A program made the position numbers and the translations under genes. A stretch of DNA of 64,000 bases from NCBI GenBank assembly GCA_023512135.1, contig JAIMAG010000007.1:1-64000 (forward strand). Reading direction: 5' to 3'. Below the pieces are notes generated by a model. The model was not told the DNA's origin, did not search any database, and saw only the letters and a list, made by a program, of their open reading frames with translations. Below are positions 56,550 through 64,000 of this stretch, in pieces. The stretch's first letter is position 1; every line of letters begins with the position of its first letter. The DNA is from Terriglobia bacterium (GTDB taxonomy: Bacteria > Acidobacteriota > Terriglobia > Acidiferrales > UBA7541).

Positions 56550-58667
56550 ATGAAAAGCTATCCGACCGAGGCCATCCGCAACGTGGGCATTGTAGGTCAC
56601 GGCGACACCGGAAAGACGCAACTGGTGTCGTCGTTGCTGTTCACGGCCGGGATGACCAACCGGCTGGGGAAAGTGACCGAAGGGAATACGGTCACCGACT
56701 GGGACGAGGAAGAGATCGAACGGAAAATCACCATCAAGACGGGGATTGCGTTCGCCGAGTGGGGTGAAGGGCAGAAGGTCAAAATCAATTTTCTCGATAC
56801 ACCGGGCTACAGCTCGTTCATGCACGAGACGAAAGCCACGCTGGTGGCTGCCGACAGCGCGCTGATTCTGGTCGACGCCGTGGCCGGCGTGCAGGTGGTG
56901 ACCGAAAAGGTCTGGGACTACTGCACCGAGTACGATCTGCCGCGCGCATTCGTGTTCAACTGGATGGACCGCGAGCTGGCCAGTTTTCAGCGGACGCTGG
57001 AGTCGGTCCGCTCGGTGTTCGGCCGGGCGGTGGTGCCGATTCAGCTTCCGATCGGGGAAGAAAAGCAGTTTCGCGGCGCGGTGGACCTGATCTCCATGAA
57101 AGCGCTGACGTACGAACCGGAGGGCAACGGGCGCGCCCGGGTGGGGGAAATTCCGGCCGAGCTGTCCGAAGCAGCCAAAACCGCGCATGAGGCATTGGTG
57201 GAGATGGTGGCCGAGGGCGACGACAAGCTGATGGAAGAGTTTTTCGAGAAAGGAACGCTCTCGCCGGAGCATCTGCTTCAGGGGCTGCGGGAAGCGGTGG
57301 CGGCGAAGCGGCTGTTTCCGGTGCTGGTCAGTTCGGCGCTGCTGAACATCGGCAGCGAAGGAATCCTGAATTTTATCGCCACGGTGCTGCCTTCACCGGC
57401 TGCCCGCACCGTGACCGCCTACAGCGAGCCGGGACGGAAAGGACAGCCGGTCGAGCGGGCGATCCGCGACGACCAGCCGCTGGCCGTCTTCGTGTTCAAA
57501 ACCCTGGCCGATCCCTTTGCGGGCCGGATCAATTTCTTCAAAGTGATGTCGGGAGTGCTAAAAAACGACAGCACGCTGATGAATTACAATCGTTCGACAC
57601 CGGAGCGTTTCCAGCACATCCAGGTCATGCAGGGGAAAAGTGGCATTGCGGTAGCCGAGCTGCACGCGGGCGACCTGGGCGCCATCGCGAAACTGAAAGA
57701 GACGCTGAGCGGCGACACCCTGGGAGACAAAGATGCCCCCATCTTCTACGCCACCGCGCAGCTCCCCGAACCTTCCCTGACGTTCGCCATCGAGCCGAAG
57801 TCCCGCGCCGACGAAGACCGCATCGGCAACGCCATCCACCGGCTGCTCGAAGAAGATTTCGCTCTCCGGTTCACGCGCGACCCGCAGACCAAGGAGTTTC
57901 TGCTCTCCGGCGCCGGCCAGCAGCACATCGAAGCGGTGGTGTCCAAACTGCACAAACGCTACCACGTGGACGTTTCCCTGAAACCACCCAAAGTGCCCTA
58001 CCGGGAAACCATCCGCGGCAAAGCCGATGCCGAAGGCAAACACAAAAAGCAGACCGGCGGTCGCGGCCAGTTCGGCATCTGCCGCATCCGGATGGAGCCG
58101 CTGCCGCGCGGGAAGGGATTCGAGTTTGTGGATGAGATCTTCGGCGGCGCCATCCCGAAAAACTACATCCCGGCGGTGGAAAAAGGGATTCGAGAAGCCG
58201 CCGAACGAGGCTATCTGGCCGGCTACCCGGTGGTGGACTTCCGCGTCGTGCTCTACGACGGAAAATATCACGAAGTGGATTCGTCCGATATGGCGTTCAA
58301 GATTGCCGGCTCGCTGGCGTTCAAGGAGGCAATGAAACAGGCCAAACCGGCGCTGCTCGAGCCCATCATGAACGTGGAAGTGTATGCGCCGGAACAGTTC
58401 TCCGGCGACATCATGGGCAACCTGAGCGCGCGGCGCGGGCGCATCAGCGGGAGCGAGGTGCGCGGAGGCAATGTGATCGTCAAGGCGCAGGTGCCACTGG
58501 CCGAAATGCTGACCTATGCCACGGACCTGACCTCGCTCACCCAGGGTCGCGCCAGCTACTCCATGGAGTTCTCGCATTACGACTTCGTGCCGGCCGAGCT
58601 GGCGGAAAAAATCATTGCCCAGGCAAAAGCGGAGCGCGAGGGCGAACCGGTCGAAGAGGAAGCCTGA
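56550..58667 (+). CDS. fusA2: Elongation factor G-like GTPase (EF-G2)
   Basis: 705 residues. Translational GTPase with G1 GHGDTGKTQL, G3 DTPGYSSF and C-terminal EF-G domains (GRGQFGICRIRMEPL, MEPIMNVEVYAPE-like stretch at LLEPIMNVEVYAPEQFSG). The G4 motif is N-W-M-D instead of the usual N-K-x-D, a base-recognition change. The RBS AGGGGG precedes ATG 56550. It is a paralogue rather than the essential EF-G, and no str-operon neighbour is present. Confidence 0.9.
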   Translation: MKSYPTEAIRNVGIVGHGDTGKTQLVSSLLFTAGMTNRLGKVTEGNTVTDWDEEEIERKITIKTGIAFAEWGEGQKVKINFLDTPGYSSFMHETKATLVAADSALILVDAVAGVQVVTEKVWDYCTEYDLPRAFVFNWMDRELASFQRTLESVRSVFGRAVVPIQLPIGEEKQFRGAVDLISMKALTYEPEGNGRARVGEIPAELSEAAKTAHEALVEMVAEGDDKLMEEFFEKGTLSPEHLLQGLREAVAAKRLFPVLVSSALLNIGSEGILNFIATVLPSPAARTVTAYSEPGRKGQPVERAIRDDQPLAVFVFKTLADPFAGRINFFKVMSGVLKNDSTLMNYNRSTPERFQHIQVMQGKSGIAVAELHAGDLGAIAKLKETLSGDTLGDKDAPIFYATAQLPEPSLTFAIEPKSRADEDRIGNAIHRLLEEDFALRFTRDPQTKEFLLSGAGQQHIEAVVSKLHKRYHVDVSLKPPKVPYRETIRGKADAEGKHKKQTGGRGQFGICRIRMEPLPRGKGFEFVDEIFGGAIPKNYIPAVEKGIREAAERGYLAGYPVVDFRVVLYDGKYHEVDSSDMAFKIAGSLAFKEAMKQAKPALLEPIMNVEVYAPEQFSGDIMGNLSARRGRISGSEVRGGNVIVKAQVPLAEMLTYATDLTSLTQGRASYSMEFSHYDFVPAELAEKIIAQAKAEREGEPVEEEA

Positions 58668-58732
58668 GCCGTGGGTGGGCCGCCGGGAAGGCAGCCAGCC
58701 ATGCCTGCTTCGCCGGCGGAATCTCTGCGCCA

Positions 58733-59926
58733 ATGGATGGCCTCATGAAGAAAAAAACCGGGCCGCGGTGGAAGGCATCCACTCGGGCGATTCACGTTGG
58801 GGAGGAAAAATTCCGTCGGTCGGCGCCGGTGGCCCCGCCTATCGTTCGTTCTTCCACATTCACATTCTCCAGCACCGCCGAGATGAAACGCTGGGCCGAG
58901 GGGCGCAGCGCCGCCTATATCTACACGCGCTACGGCAATCCGACCCTGACGATAGCGGAAGAGAAAATCGCGGCACTCGAAGGGGCACCGGCTGCGATCG
59001 TCACCGCGTCGGGGATGGCGGCCATCTCCAGCGCACTGCTGGCGGTGGTTCGCTCCGGAGAGGAAATTCTTGCCACCCGGCAGCTCTACGGCGGTACCTA
59101 CCGGCTGTTCCGCGACATCTTCCCGCGGTTGGGAATCCGGGTGCAGTATGTGGAAAACGATCTGGCAGGGGTCGAACGGCTGGTGAGCCCGCAGACGCGC
59201 GTGCTCTACATCGAAACCCCCACGAATCCCACGCTGCGGCTGGTGAACCTGCGGCAGGCGGCACGGCTGGCACGCCGCTTCCGGCTGTTTTCCATCGTGG
59301 ATAACACGTTCGCTTCGCCGATTCTGCAGAACCCGCTCGCCCTGGGGCTCGACGCGGTGGTGCACAGTGCCACGAAGTTCCTCGGGGGCCACTCCGACCT
59401 GATTGCCGGAGCGGTGGCGGGGCCCGAAGCGTTCATTGAGCGAGTCCGTCAGATGGTCATCTACCTGGGCGGATCGGCCGACCCGGGGGCAGCGTTTCTG
59501 CTGATCCGCGGCTTGAAGACGCTGGAGGCTCGCGTGCGGCAGCAGTGCCAGACCGCGCTGGCCGTGGCCCGGTACCTGGCCCGGCATCCCCGCGTGGCCC
59601 GGGTGCACTACCCGGGATTGCCCTCGCATCCCGATCACCGACTGGCCCGACGACAGATGCGTGGATTCGGCTCGATGCTGGCGTTCGACCTGAAAGGAGG
59701 CCTGCCAGCGGCGCGGCGTTTCTGCGATCGCGTGCGGGTATTTCTGCTGGCAGCCAGCCTGGGCGGGGTGGAATCGCTGGCCGTGCTGCCCATCTACAGC
59801 TCGCACTACCGAATGAGCCGTGCCGAATTGCACGCAGCCGGTGTCAGTCCGGGCACGGTGCGTCTCTCCATTGGACTGGAAGACCCTGCCGACCTGATTG
59901 CGGACCTAGAACAAGCCCTGTCCTGA
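58733..59926 (+). CDS. Cys/Met-metabolism PLP-dependent enzyme (cystathionine gamma-synthase-like)
   Basis: 397 residues. Hallmarks are APPIVRSSTFTFSST, YTRYGNPT, LYGGTYRLF, IETPTNPTLRLVNL and the PLP lysine in HSATKFLGGHSD. The C-terminal motif VRLSIGLEDPADLIADLEQA is typical. It acts in cystathionine or methionine sulfur metabolism; synthase, lyase and methionine gamma-lyase cannot be told apart from sequence reading. Start ATG 58733, with an in-frame ATG at 58745. Confidence 0.93.
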   Translation: MDGLMKKKTGPRWKASTRAIHVGEEKFRRSAPVAPPIVRSSTFTFSSTAEMKRWAEGRSAAYIYTRYGNPTLTIAEEKIAALEGAPAAIVTASGMAAISSALLAVVRSGEEILATRQLYGGTYRLFRDIFPRLGIRVQYVENDLAGVERLVSPQTRVLYIETPTNPTLRLVNLRQAARLARRFRLFSIVDNTFASPILQNPLALGLDAVVHSATKFLGGHSDLIAGAVAGPEAFIERVRQMVIYLGGSADPGAAFLLIRGLKTLEARVRQQCQTALAVARYLARHPRVARVHYPGLPSHPDHRLARRQMRGFGSMLAFDLKGGLPAARRFCDRVRVFLLAASLGGVESLAVLPIYSSHYRMSRAELHAAGVSPGTVRLSIGLEDPADLIADLEQALS

Positions 59927-59968
59927 CGAACAGTATTGTCGCCGGTGAACATGCCCGAAACGGCCCTG

Positions 59969-59997
59969 TTGACCTCTGCGGGCTCAATTCGTAGAAT
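59969..59997 (+). promoter_or_regulatory. Sigma-70 promoter upstream of the MltD-like gene
   Basis: -35 TTGACC (59969-59974), 17-bp spacer, -10 TAGAAT (59992-59997). The leader of about 150 nt includes a GGCTCC-GGGCA-GGAGCC hairpin (60010-60026). No riboswitch was recognised. Confidence 0.7.
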
Positions 59998-60153
59998 TTG
60001 CGCGATTTGTCGGCTCCGGGCAGGAGCCGGGACCGGCCATCAGGTGCGTAGAGGGGGAGGAAGAGTCGCCAAGATTGCTGCAGCGGCGCCCAATCCGAAG
60101 CAAGTCATGCGGACATCCGGCGCCGGTATCTTCGATTCGAGAACCGGTGACAG

Positions 60154-62094
60154 ATGCGAAGGCAATGGCTATCTTCGTGCTCTGCAATGGCGCTGGCGAT
60201 GGCCCTGGTGGCCTGCGAGGGCGTCCCGAAGCGCAAGGTGCAGGCCCGACCCCCGGCCCGGCCAAGTGAACTGAGCTTTACCCTCCCCGCCGAACCGCTC
60301 CCACTGCGAATCCCCAGCCATTCGACCGTTTCCCTCGGACCGCGACCGACGCCGGTGGAAGACGTGCTGTTTGCGCGGGCGCAGGCGCTGTTCCGCGCCG
60401 GCGAAGAGCACTACCGCGCCGGCCATCTGGAAAAAGCGCGCCGGAACTTCGATCGCGCCATGGACGAACTGCTCCGCAGCGGCATCTCCTTCCGGGAACA
60501 TCCGCGACTGGCCCGCCTGTTCGAAGAAATCGTCGCCACGGTGCATGCACACGAAACCGCGGCATTCCGGGAAGCCAGCAGCTTCTCGGAACAGAACGCG
60601 GAGCCGGCACCGCTGGATGAAATCGGCGAGATGACGTTTCCCACGGACACGTCCCTGAGCGCCAGCGCCGCGGCCGAACTGCTCGCCGTGCCGCACGACC
60701 TGCCGCTGACCGTCAACGAAGTTGTGCTGAGCTACCTGGAATTTTTCCAGACGCCGAAGGGACGGAAAATCGTCGAAAACGGGCTGCGGCGCGCGGGACG
60801 CTACCGCCACCTGATCACCCGCATTCTGCGCGAGGAAGGTCTGCCGCTCGACCTGCTCTATCTGGCACAGGCCGAAAGCGCGTTCCAGCCGCGGGCGCGT
60901 TCGCGAGCCGGCGCGCACGGCATCTGGCAGTTCATGCTGTTCCGCGGACGGGAATACGGCCTGGAGCGCAACTGGTGGGTGGACGAGCGCTACGATCCGG
61001 AAAAAGCCACCCGCGCGGCCGCGCGCCACCTGCGCGACCTCTACGCGATGTTCAACGACTGGTATCTGGCGATGGCCGCCTACAACTCCGGTCCGGGAAA
61101 TGTCGCGCGGGCCATCGAACGCACCGGCTATGCCGACTTCTGGGAACTGTATCGGCGCAACGCCCTGCCCCGGGAGACGCGGAACTACGTTCCGATCATC
61201 CTGGCGCTGACCCTGATCGCGAAAGATCCGACCCGCTACGGCATTCAGGTGGAACCAGACCCGCCCCTGTTCACCGACCGCGTGCGACCCGGACGGCCGG
61301 TGGACCTGCGACTGGTGTCCGAGCTGCTGGAACTAGACTTGGACCTGCTCCGCACGCTGAACCCACACCTGCTGCGCACGGTGACGCCACCCGACCCGGA
61401 CTTCGAATTGAATCTGCCCGCGGGCATGGCCGAACGATTCTTCGCGGAACTGGCGGCGATTCCCGGAGAGAAGTGGGTGGCTTGGCGGCAGCACCGCGTG
61501 CGAGCTGGCGAAACCCTCTGGGTGCTTGCCCGGCGATATGATACTTCGATTGATGCGATTGCTCGGGCCAATGGTTTGAATCCGCGGAAACCCCTCGCGG
61601 TCGGTATGCACCTGGTCATCCCCGGTGCTGTGCCGCCCGCAACGGTTGCCAGCAGCCGCACCGGCGAAGTGATCCGCTATCGCGTGCGTGCCGGTGACAC
61701 GCTTTCGAAGATCGCTGCCGAGTTCGGTGTCCGTGTGGCAGACCTGAAGCAGTGGAACAATCTGCGCAGTGATCTGATTGGCCGTGGGGCGCTGCTGGAG
61801 ATTCGCCTGCCCGCCTCCGCCTGGACACAAAGGACCAGTCAGCCGGGCAGCAGCACGCCAACTGCTGCCGGCGCTTCCGAATCCACTCTCGCCACCAATT
61901 TGCAGGGCGGAACTTCCCTCCGCACGGACGCAGTCTCCGGTGAATTCATCGTTCACTTGGTCAGTGCCGGAGAAACACTCTGGTCCATTGCCCGCGGCTA
62001 CCAGACCACAGTCGAAGCACTGCGGGCCGCCAACCAGTTTCTGTTTACCCGCCAGCTCAAAGTAGGCGACCAGTTGCGCATCCCAAAACCTTGA
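60154..62094 (+). CDS. Lipoprotein lytic transglycosylase with three LysM domains (MltD-like)
   Basis: 646 residues. An N-terminal lipobox (MALVAC) anchors it to the outer membrane. The SLT domain (residues ~220-370) has the catalytic Glu in AQAESAF, then SRAGAHGIWQFM and MAAYNSGPGNVARAI. Three LysM repeats follow: RHRVRAGETLWVLARRYD, IRYRVRAGDTLSKIAAEFG and VSAGETLWSIARGYQ. It cleaves peptidoglycan to 1,6-anhydromuramyl products. The short N-terminal stretch is otherwise low-complexity. Confidence 0.93.
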   Translation: MRRQWLSSCSAMALAMALVACEGVPKRKVQARPPARPSELSFTLPAEPLPLRIPSHSTVSLGPRPTPVEDVLFARAQALFRAGEEHYRAGHLEKARRNFDRAMDELLRSGISFREHPRLARLFEEIVATVHAHETAAFREASSFSEQNAEPAPLDEIGEMTFPTDTSLSASAAAELLAVPHDLPLTVNEVVLSYLEFFQTPKGRKIVENGLRRAGRYRHLITRILREEGLPLDLLYLAQAESAFQPRARSRAGAHGIWQFMLFRGREYGLERNWWVDERYDPEKATRAAARHLRDLYAMFNDWYLAMAAYNSGPGNVARAIERTGYADFWELYRRNALPRETRNYVPIILALTLIAKDPTRYGIQVEPDPPLFTDRVRPGRPVDLRLVSELLELDLDLLRTLNPHLLRTVTPPDPDFELNLPAGMAERFFAELAAIPGEKWVAWRQHRVRAGETLWVLARRYDTSIDAIARANGLNPRKPLAVGMHLVIPGAVPPATVASSRTGEVIRYRVRAGDTLSKIAAEFGVRVADLKQWNNLRSDLIGRGALLEIRLPASAWTQRTSQPGSSTPTAAGASESTLATNLQGGTSLRTDAVSGEFIVHLVSAGETLWSIARGYQTTVEALRAANQFLFTRQLKVGDQLRIPKP

Positions 62095-62194
62095 GTACTG
62101 AGATAACTCTTTTTCTTTGAACAAGATACAGTCGACCGCGGGATATGTCGCGGAAGAAAATGACCGGCAACGAAGGGCGCCGCCAGCCTTTGCC

Positions 62195-62224
62195 TTGACA
62201 AAGAGTTCCCACTGCGTTTATAAG
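62195..62224 (+). promoter_or_regulatory. Sigma-70 promoter of the acidic/basic protein
   Basis: Perfect -35 TTGACA (62195-62200), 18-bp spacer, -10 TATAAG (62219-62224). About 75 nt upstream of the ATG at 62302. Confidence 0.75.
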
Positions 62225-62301
62225 CCCGCGATGGCAGCAGGCTGCTTCCAGGCGAAGAAGGACGAAGCCCGGGCGCGGATTGTGAAACTCTGGAGGTCGA
62301 G

Positions 62302-62667
62302 ATGCCATACGACAAGCTCCTCTTTGGAGAAGATGAACTTGAAGACTACAGCCGCTACGACGAAGAAGACGAAGAACGCGGCATCGAGCGCGATGAAACC
62401 TTAGGCGAAGAAACAGAAGAGGAGTTCGAAACCGAAGAATCAGCCGAGGCGGAAAAGGAAGCCGTCACGGTGCCAGCGCGTCCTGCACCCCCCGTATCGG
62501 CTCCGGCTGCGCGCACGACCCCTTCGAAGTCGGCGGCACGCGCGAAAGCAAAACCAAAGCGGAAACGTGCACGGAAGCCGGCGCGGAAGGCCCAGCGCGC
62601 TAAGGCCCGCAAGAAAGCCGCGCGGAAGGGCGCACGGAAAAAATCCTCCCGCAGGCGCCGGCGCTGA
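62302..62667 (+). CDS. Acidic-head, basic-tail small protein
   Basis: 121 residues. The first ~55 are strongly acidic (DEEDEERGIERDETLGEETE), then there is a Pro/Ala hinge, and the last ~45 residues are almost only Arg, Lys and Ala, ending SSRRRRR. The histone H1-like tail would bind DNA or RNA. No fold is recognised. Start ATG 62302 has TGGAGGTCGAG before it. A strong terminator follows. Confidence 0.75.
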   Translation: MPYDKLLFGEDELEDYSRYDEEDEERGIERDETLGEETEEEFETEESAEAEKEAVTVPARPAPPVSAPAARTTPSKSAARAKAKPKRKRARKPARKAQRAKARKKAARKGARKKSSRRRRR

Positions 62668-62691
62668 ACGGCCGGAAAGCTCTCCCAGTAG

Positions 62692-62725
62692 CAGGCCCGG
62701 GGGCAAACCCGGGCCTGTTGCTTTT
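62692..62725 (+). terminator. Rho-independent terminator
   Basis: CAGGCCCGGG (62692-62701) pairs perfectly with CCCGGGCCTG (62708-62717) around GGCAAA, followed by TTGCTTTT. It ends the acidic/basic gene and may also stop the convergent XRE-S24 transcript from the other side. Confidence 0.9.
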
Positions 62726-62740
62726 GGGCCTGCCGCGCAC

Positions 62741-63508
62741 TCAGGTTTCCATTGCCACGTGCGCCACGCGGCCCACAAGCAAATCCGCGTAGGTCTGGCC
62801 TTCCTCGACGGGCAGGATTTCCACCGGATAGTCAGGATTGTGCGGGCGCAGGATGAGAAAGTGCTCGTCCGGCCCGGCGCGCCCAACCGCAGCTCCCGGC
62901 GCACTGCTGCGACGAATCAGTTCGACGTACTTCACCGTGCAGCCCTCGCCTTTCCGCACCACATACATGTTGCGATCGTTTTTCCGGTAAGGGCGCAGGC
63001 TGTTGTAGTGCCGGTCGATCAGCAGCGTGGAGCCGGGATTCAGCCGTGGCCACATGCTCATGCCCTCGCGGGCATCCACTTTGATAAGCACGAAGCGGGT
63101 CCAGAACCGGCGCGGCGGAGCCGCCAGATCAGCCCGGATGCGATTCAAGAAGGCACGGCGGAACTTGAGCAGCTCCTTCACCTGCTCGTTGACAATGATT
63201 TCGCTGCCCGCGGCAATGGTGCCATCCACCAGGGGCACCTCGGCATAGTCGGTGTCCTCCCCGGCCGGCACGGCAGCAAAGCGCATCAGTTGGTGCGGGT
63301 CGAGCAGGTCGTAGAGGCTGAGCCCAATGGCCTTCAGCATCCGATCCAGCGCCGAGAGTTTCAAGCCTCGCTTGCGGTTCAAAAAATTCGAAATGTGCGC
63401 CTGCGTGAAGCCCGTCCGGCGGGCCAGTTCCATGCCGGTCAGCTCGCCGGATTCGATCCGCTTGCGCAGCTCGCGACGCAAACTTTCCTGCAGGGCCACG
63501 AAACTCAT
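62741..63508 (-). CDS. XRE-S24 (LexA/CI-like) transcriptional regulator
   Basis: 255 residues from ATG 63508. N-terminal XRE HTH (MELARRTGFTQAHISNFLNR, KLSALDRMLKAIGLSLYDLL), a candidate Ala-Gly autocleavage site in TIAAGSEII, and an S24 protease domain with the catalytic Ser in GMSMWPRLNPG and Lys in GCTVKYVEL. Architecture matches repressors inactivated by RecA-stimulated self-cleavage. An upstream in-frame start (63562) lies in the AT-rich promoter region and is not favoured. Confidence 0.85.
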   Translation of the reverse strand: MSFVALQESLRRELRKRIESGELTGMELARRTGFTQAHISNFLNRKRGLKLSALDRMLKAIGLSLYDLLDPHQLMRFAAVPAGEDTDYAEVPLVDGTIAAGSEIIVNEQVKELLKFRRAFLNRIRADLAAPPRRFWTRFVLIKVDAREGMSMWPRLNPGSTLLIDRHYNSLRPYRKNDRNMYVVRKGEGCTVKYVELIRRSSAPGAAVGRAGPDEHFLILRPHNPDYPVEILPVEEGQTYADLLVGRVAHVAMET

Positions 63509-63583
63509 CAAAACCAGAATATAACGCGCAGCTATGAAAGGCAACGTGCAAATGCCGAACAAGCAAGCACTTATAGCAAAAAG

Positions 63584-63609
63584 AAATTATACTTGACATA
63601 TATAAATTT
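63584..63609. promoter_or_regulatory. AT-rich dyad in the divergent promoter region
   Basis: AAATTATA (63584-63591) and TATAAATTT (63601-63609) form an imperfect inverted repeat around ACTTGACA. The TTGACA at 63593-63598 is a perfect -35 for the plus-strand gene at 63634 (the -10 is weak, TAATAC-like), and ATTATA provides a TATAAT-type -10 on the minus strand. It is a plausible binding site for the XRE-S24 regulator. Confidence 0.4.
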
Positions 63610-63633
63610 CCAGTTAATACTGGGCTGGCTTGC

Positions 63634-63969
63634 ATGAGCCGCCCCAAACCAGCACCGACCGCTCACCCTGCGGCGCTGCCTGCATCCCGCGCATTCGAGA
63701 CCGAAGAACCGGGGCGCAGCGCGGCCGACGACTGGCGCGAGGAAGCAATCCGTCAGGCACGCCAGTTGGAAGCGCTCGCCTGCGAGCCAGCGAGCGAATT
63801 CCAGGAATTTCGTCGCAAGCTGGCCACCGGTGAGCTGCTTTCCCGGTCGGCAGAGAAGCTGGCTTGGGCGCTGCGATTTTCTGGACGCATTACCATCACG
63901 TTCCATCAAGGTCGGATCACAAAGACGCTGCTCGAAGAAGCGTACTTCCCGCATCGGACGGGGGCTTGA
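63634..63969 (+). CDS. Hypothetical protein divergent from the XRE-S24 gene
   Basis: 111 residues (MSRPKPAPTAHPAALPASRA, then RQLEALACEPASEFQEFRRK and LAWALRFSGRITITFHQGRI). The Pro/Ala-rich N-terminus and helical core show no known domain. Divergent from the XRE-S24 regulator across a shared AT-rich promoter region, so it is a likely target of it. Confidence 0.6.
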   Translation: MSRPKPAPTAHPAALPASRAFETEEPGRSAADDWREEAIRQARQLEALACEPASEFQEFRRKLATGELLSRSAEKLAWALRFSGRITITFHQGRITKTLLEEAYFPHRTGA

Positions 63970-64000
63970 GCGCGCAGCGTCTGACAGCAAAATCCTGAAG

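Noticed and set aside
60004-60153. A c-di-AMP or c-di-GMP riboswitch in the leader of the lytic transglycosylase gene
   Set aside because: Riboswitches often precede cell-wall hydrolases, but I could not find the conserved core of either class.

Overview
This is a 64-kb, GC-rich, gene-dense bacterial chromosome segment. The start sites usually overlap the preceding stop (ATGA or TGATG), and many promoters have an extended -10 (TG-n-TATAAT-like). The gene repertoire suggests an acidobacterium-like Gram-negative: several sigma/anti-sigma pairs next to DUF4097 proteins, TonB proteins with long Pro-rich linkers, S9 peptidases, PilZ, a LexA-like XRE/S24 regulator, and HspR control of dnaK. That placement is inferred from gene content; no rRNA gene is present. 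No insertion sequence, prophage, CRISPR array or rRNA operon was seen.

Layout. 1-5410 (minus) is a likely operon lysS-lolE-lolD-clpC, with clpC running off the left edge. 5539-9903 (plus) holds a hypothetical gene, then an ECF sigma factor, zinc-finger anti-sigma factor and DUF4097 protein, then aroK and a secreted protein. 10015-15278 (minus) is a second envelope module: ECF sigma, anti-sigma with HEAT-like repeats, a DUF4097/TonB fusion, a second DUF4097 protein and a double-PDZ protein. 15607-20170 (plus) carries recG, rsmD and tonB. 20187-23754 (minus) carries panE-like, aminotransferase, HAD, a small protein and PilZ. 23926-25333 (plus) carries a hydrolase and a DEDD exonuclease. 25330-30706 (minus) carries a UvrC N-half homologue, acyl-CoA dehydrogenase, HIT, HU/IHF and rpsA. 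30989-35820 (minus) is the heat-shock operon dnaK-orf-dnaJ-hspR-dnaC-like, with a HAIR-like operator over the dnaK promoter. 36276-41061 (plus) carries a DsbA-like/MauE/FmdE redox cluster, an S9 peptidase and an Lgt-family protein. 41121-45175 (minus) carries a DUF4139 protein and a third sigma/anti-sigma pair. 45541-49575 (plus) is a molybdenum hydroxylase operon. 49846-59926 (plus) holds small or secreted proteins, a probable selenoprotein, tRNA-Ser, greA, an asparaginase-type hydrolase, an EF-G paralogue and a Cys/Met-metabolism PLP enzyme. 60154-63969 holds an MltD-type lytic transglycosylase, an acidic/basic split protein, an XRE-S24 regulator and a divergent small gene.

The most notable feature is 53797-54312. 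A small anchored CYC-x-C protein has an in-frame UGA at 54181-54183, directly where a U-x-x-C redox motif would fall. A 7-bp hairpin with a GUU loop lies 18 nt downstream, and 42 further sense codons follow. A standard gene caller would truncate this gene. I read it as a selenoprotein with a bacterial SECIS element.

The other theme is envelope surveillance. Three sigma/anti-sigma pairs lie within 40 kb, two of them linked to DUF4097 beta-solenoid proteins.
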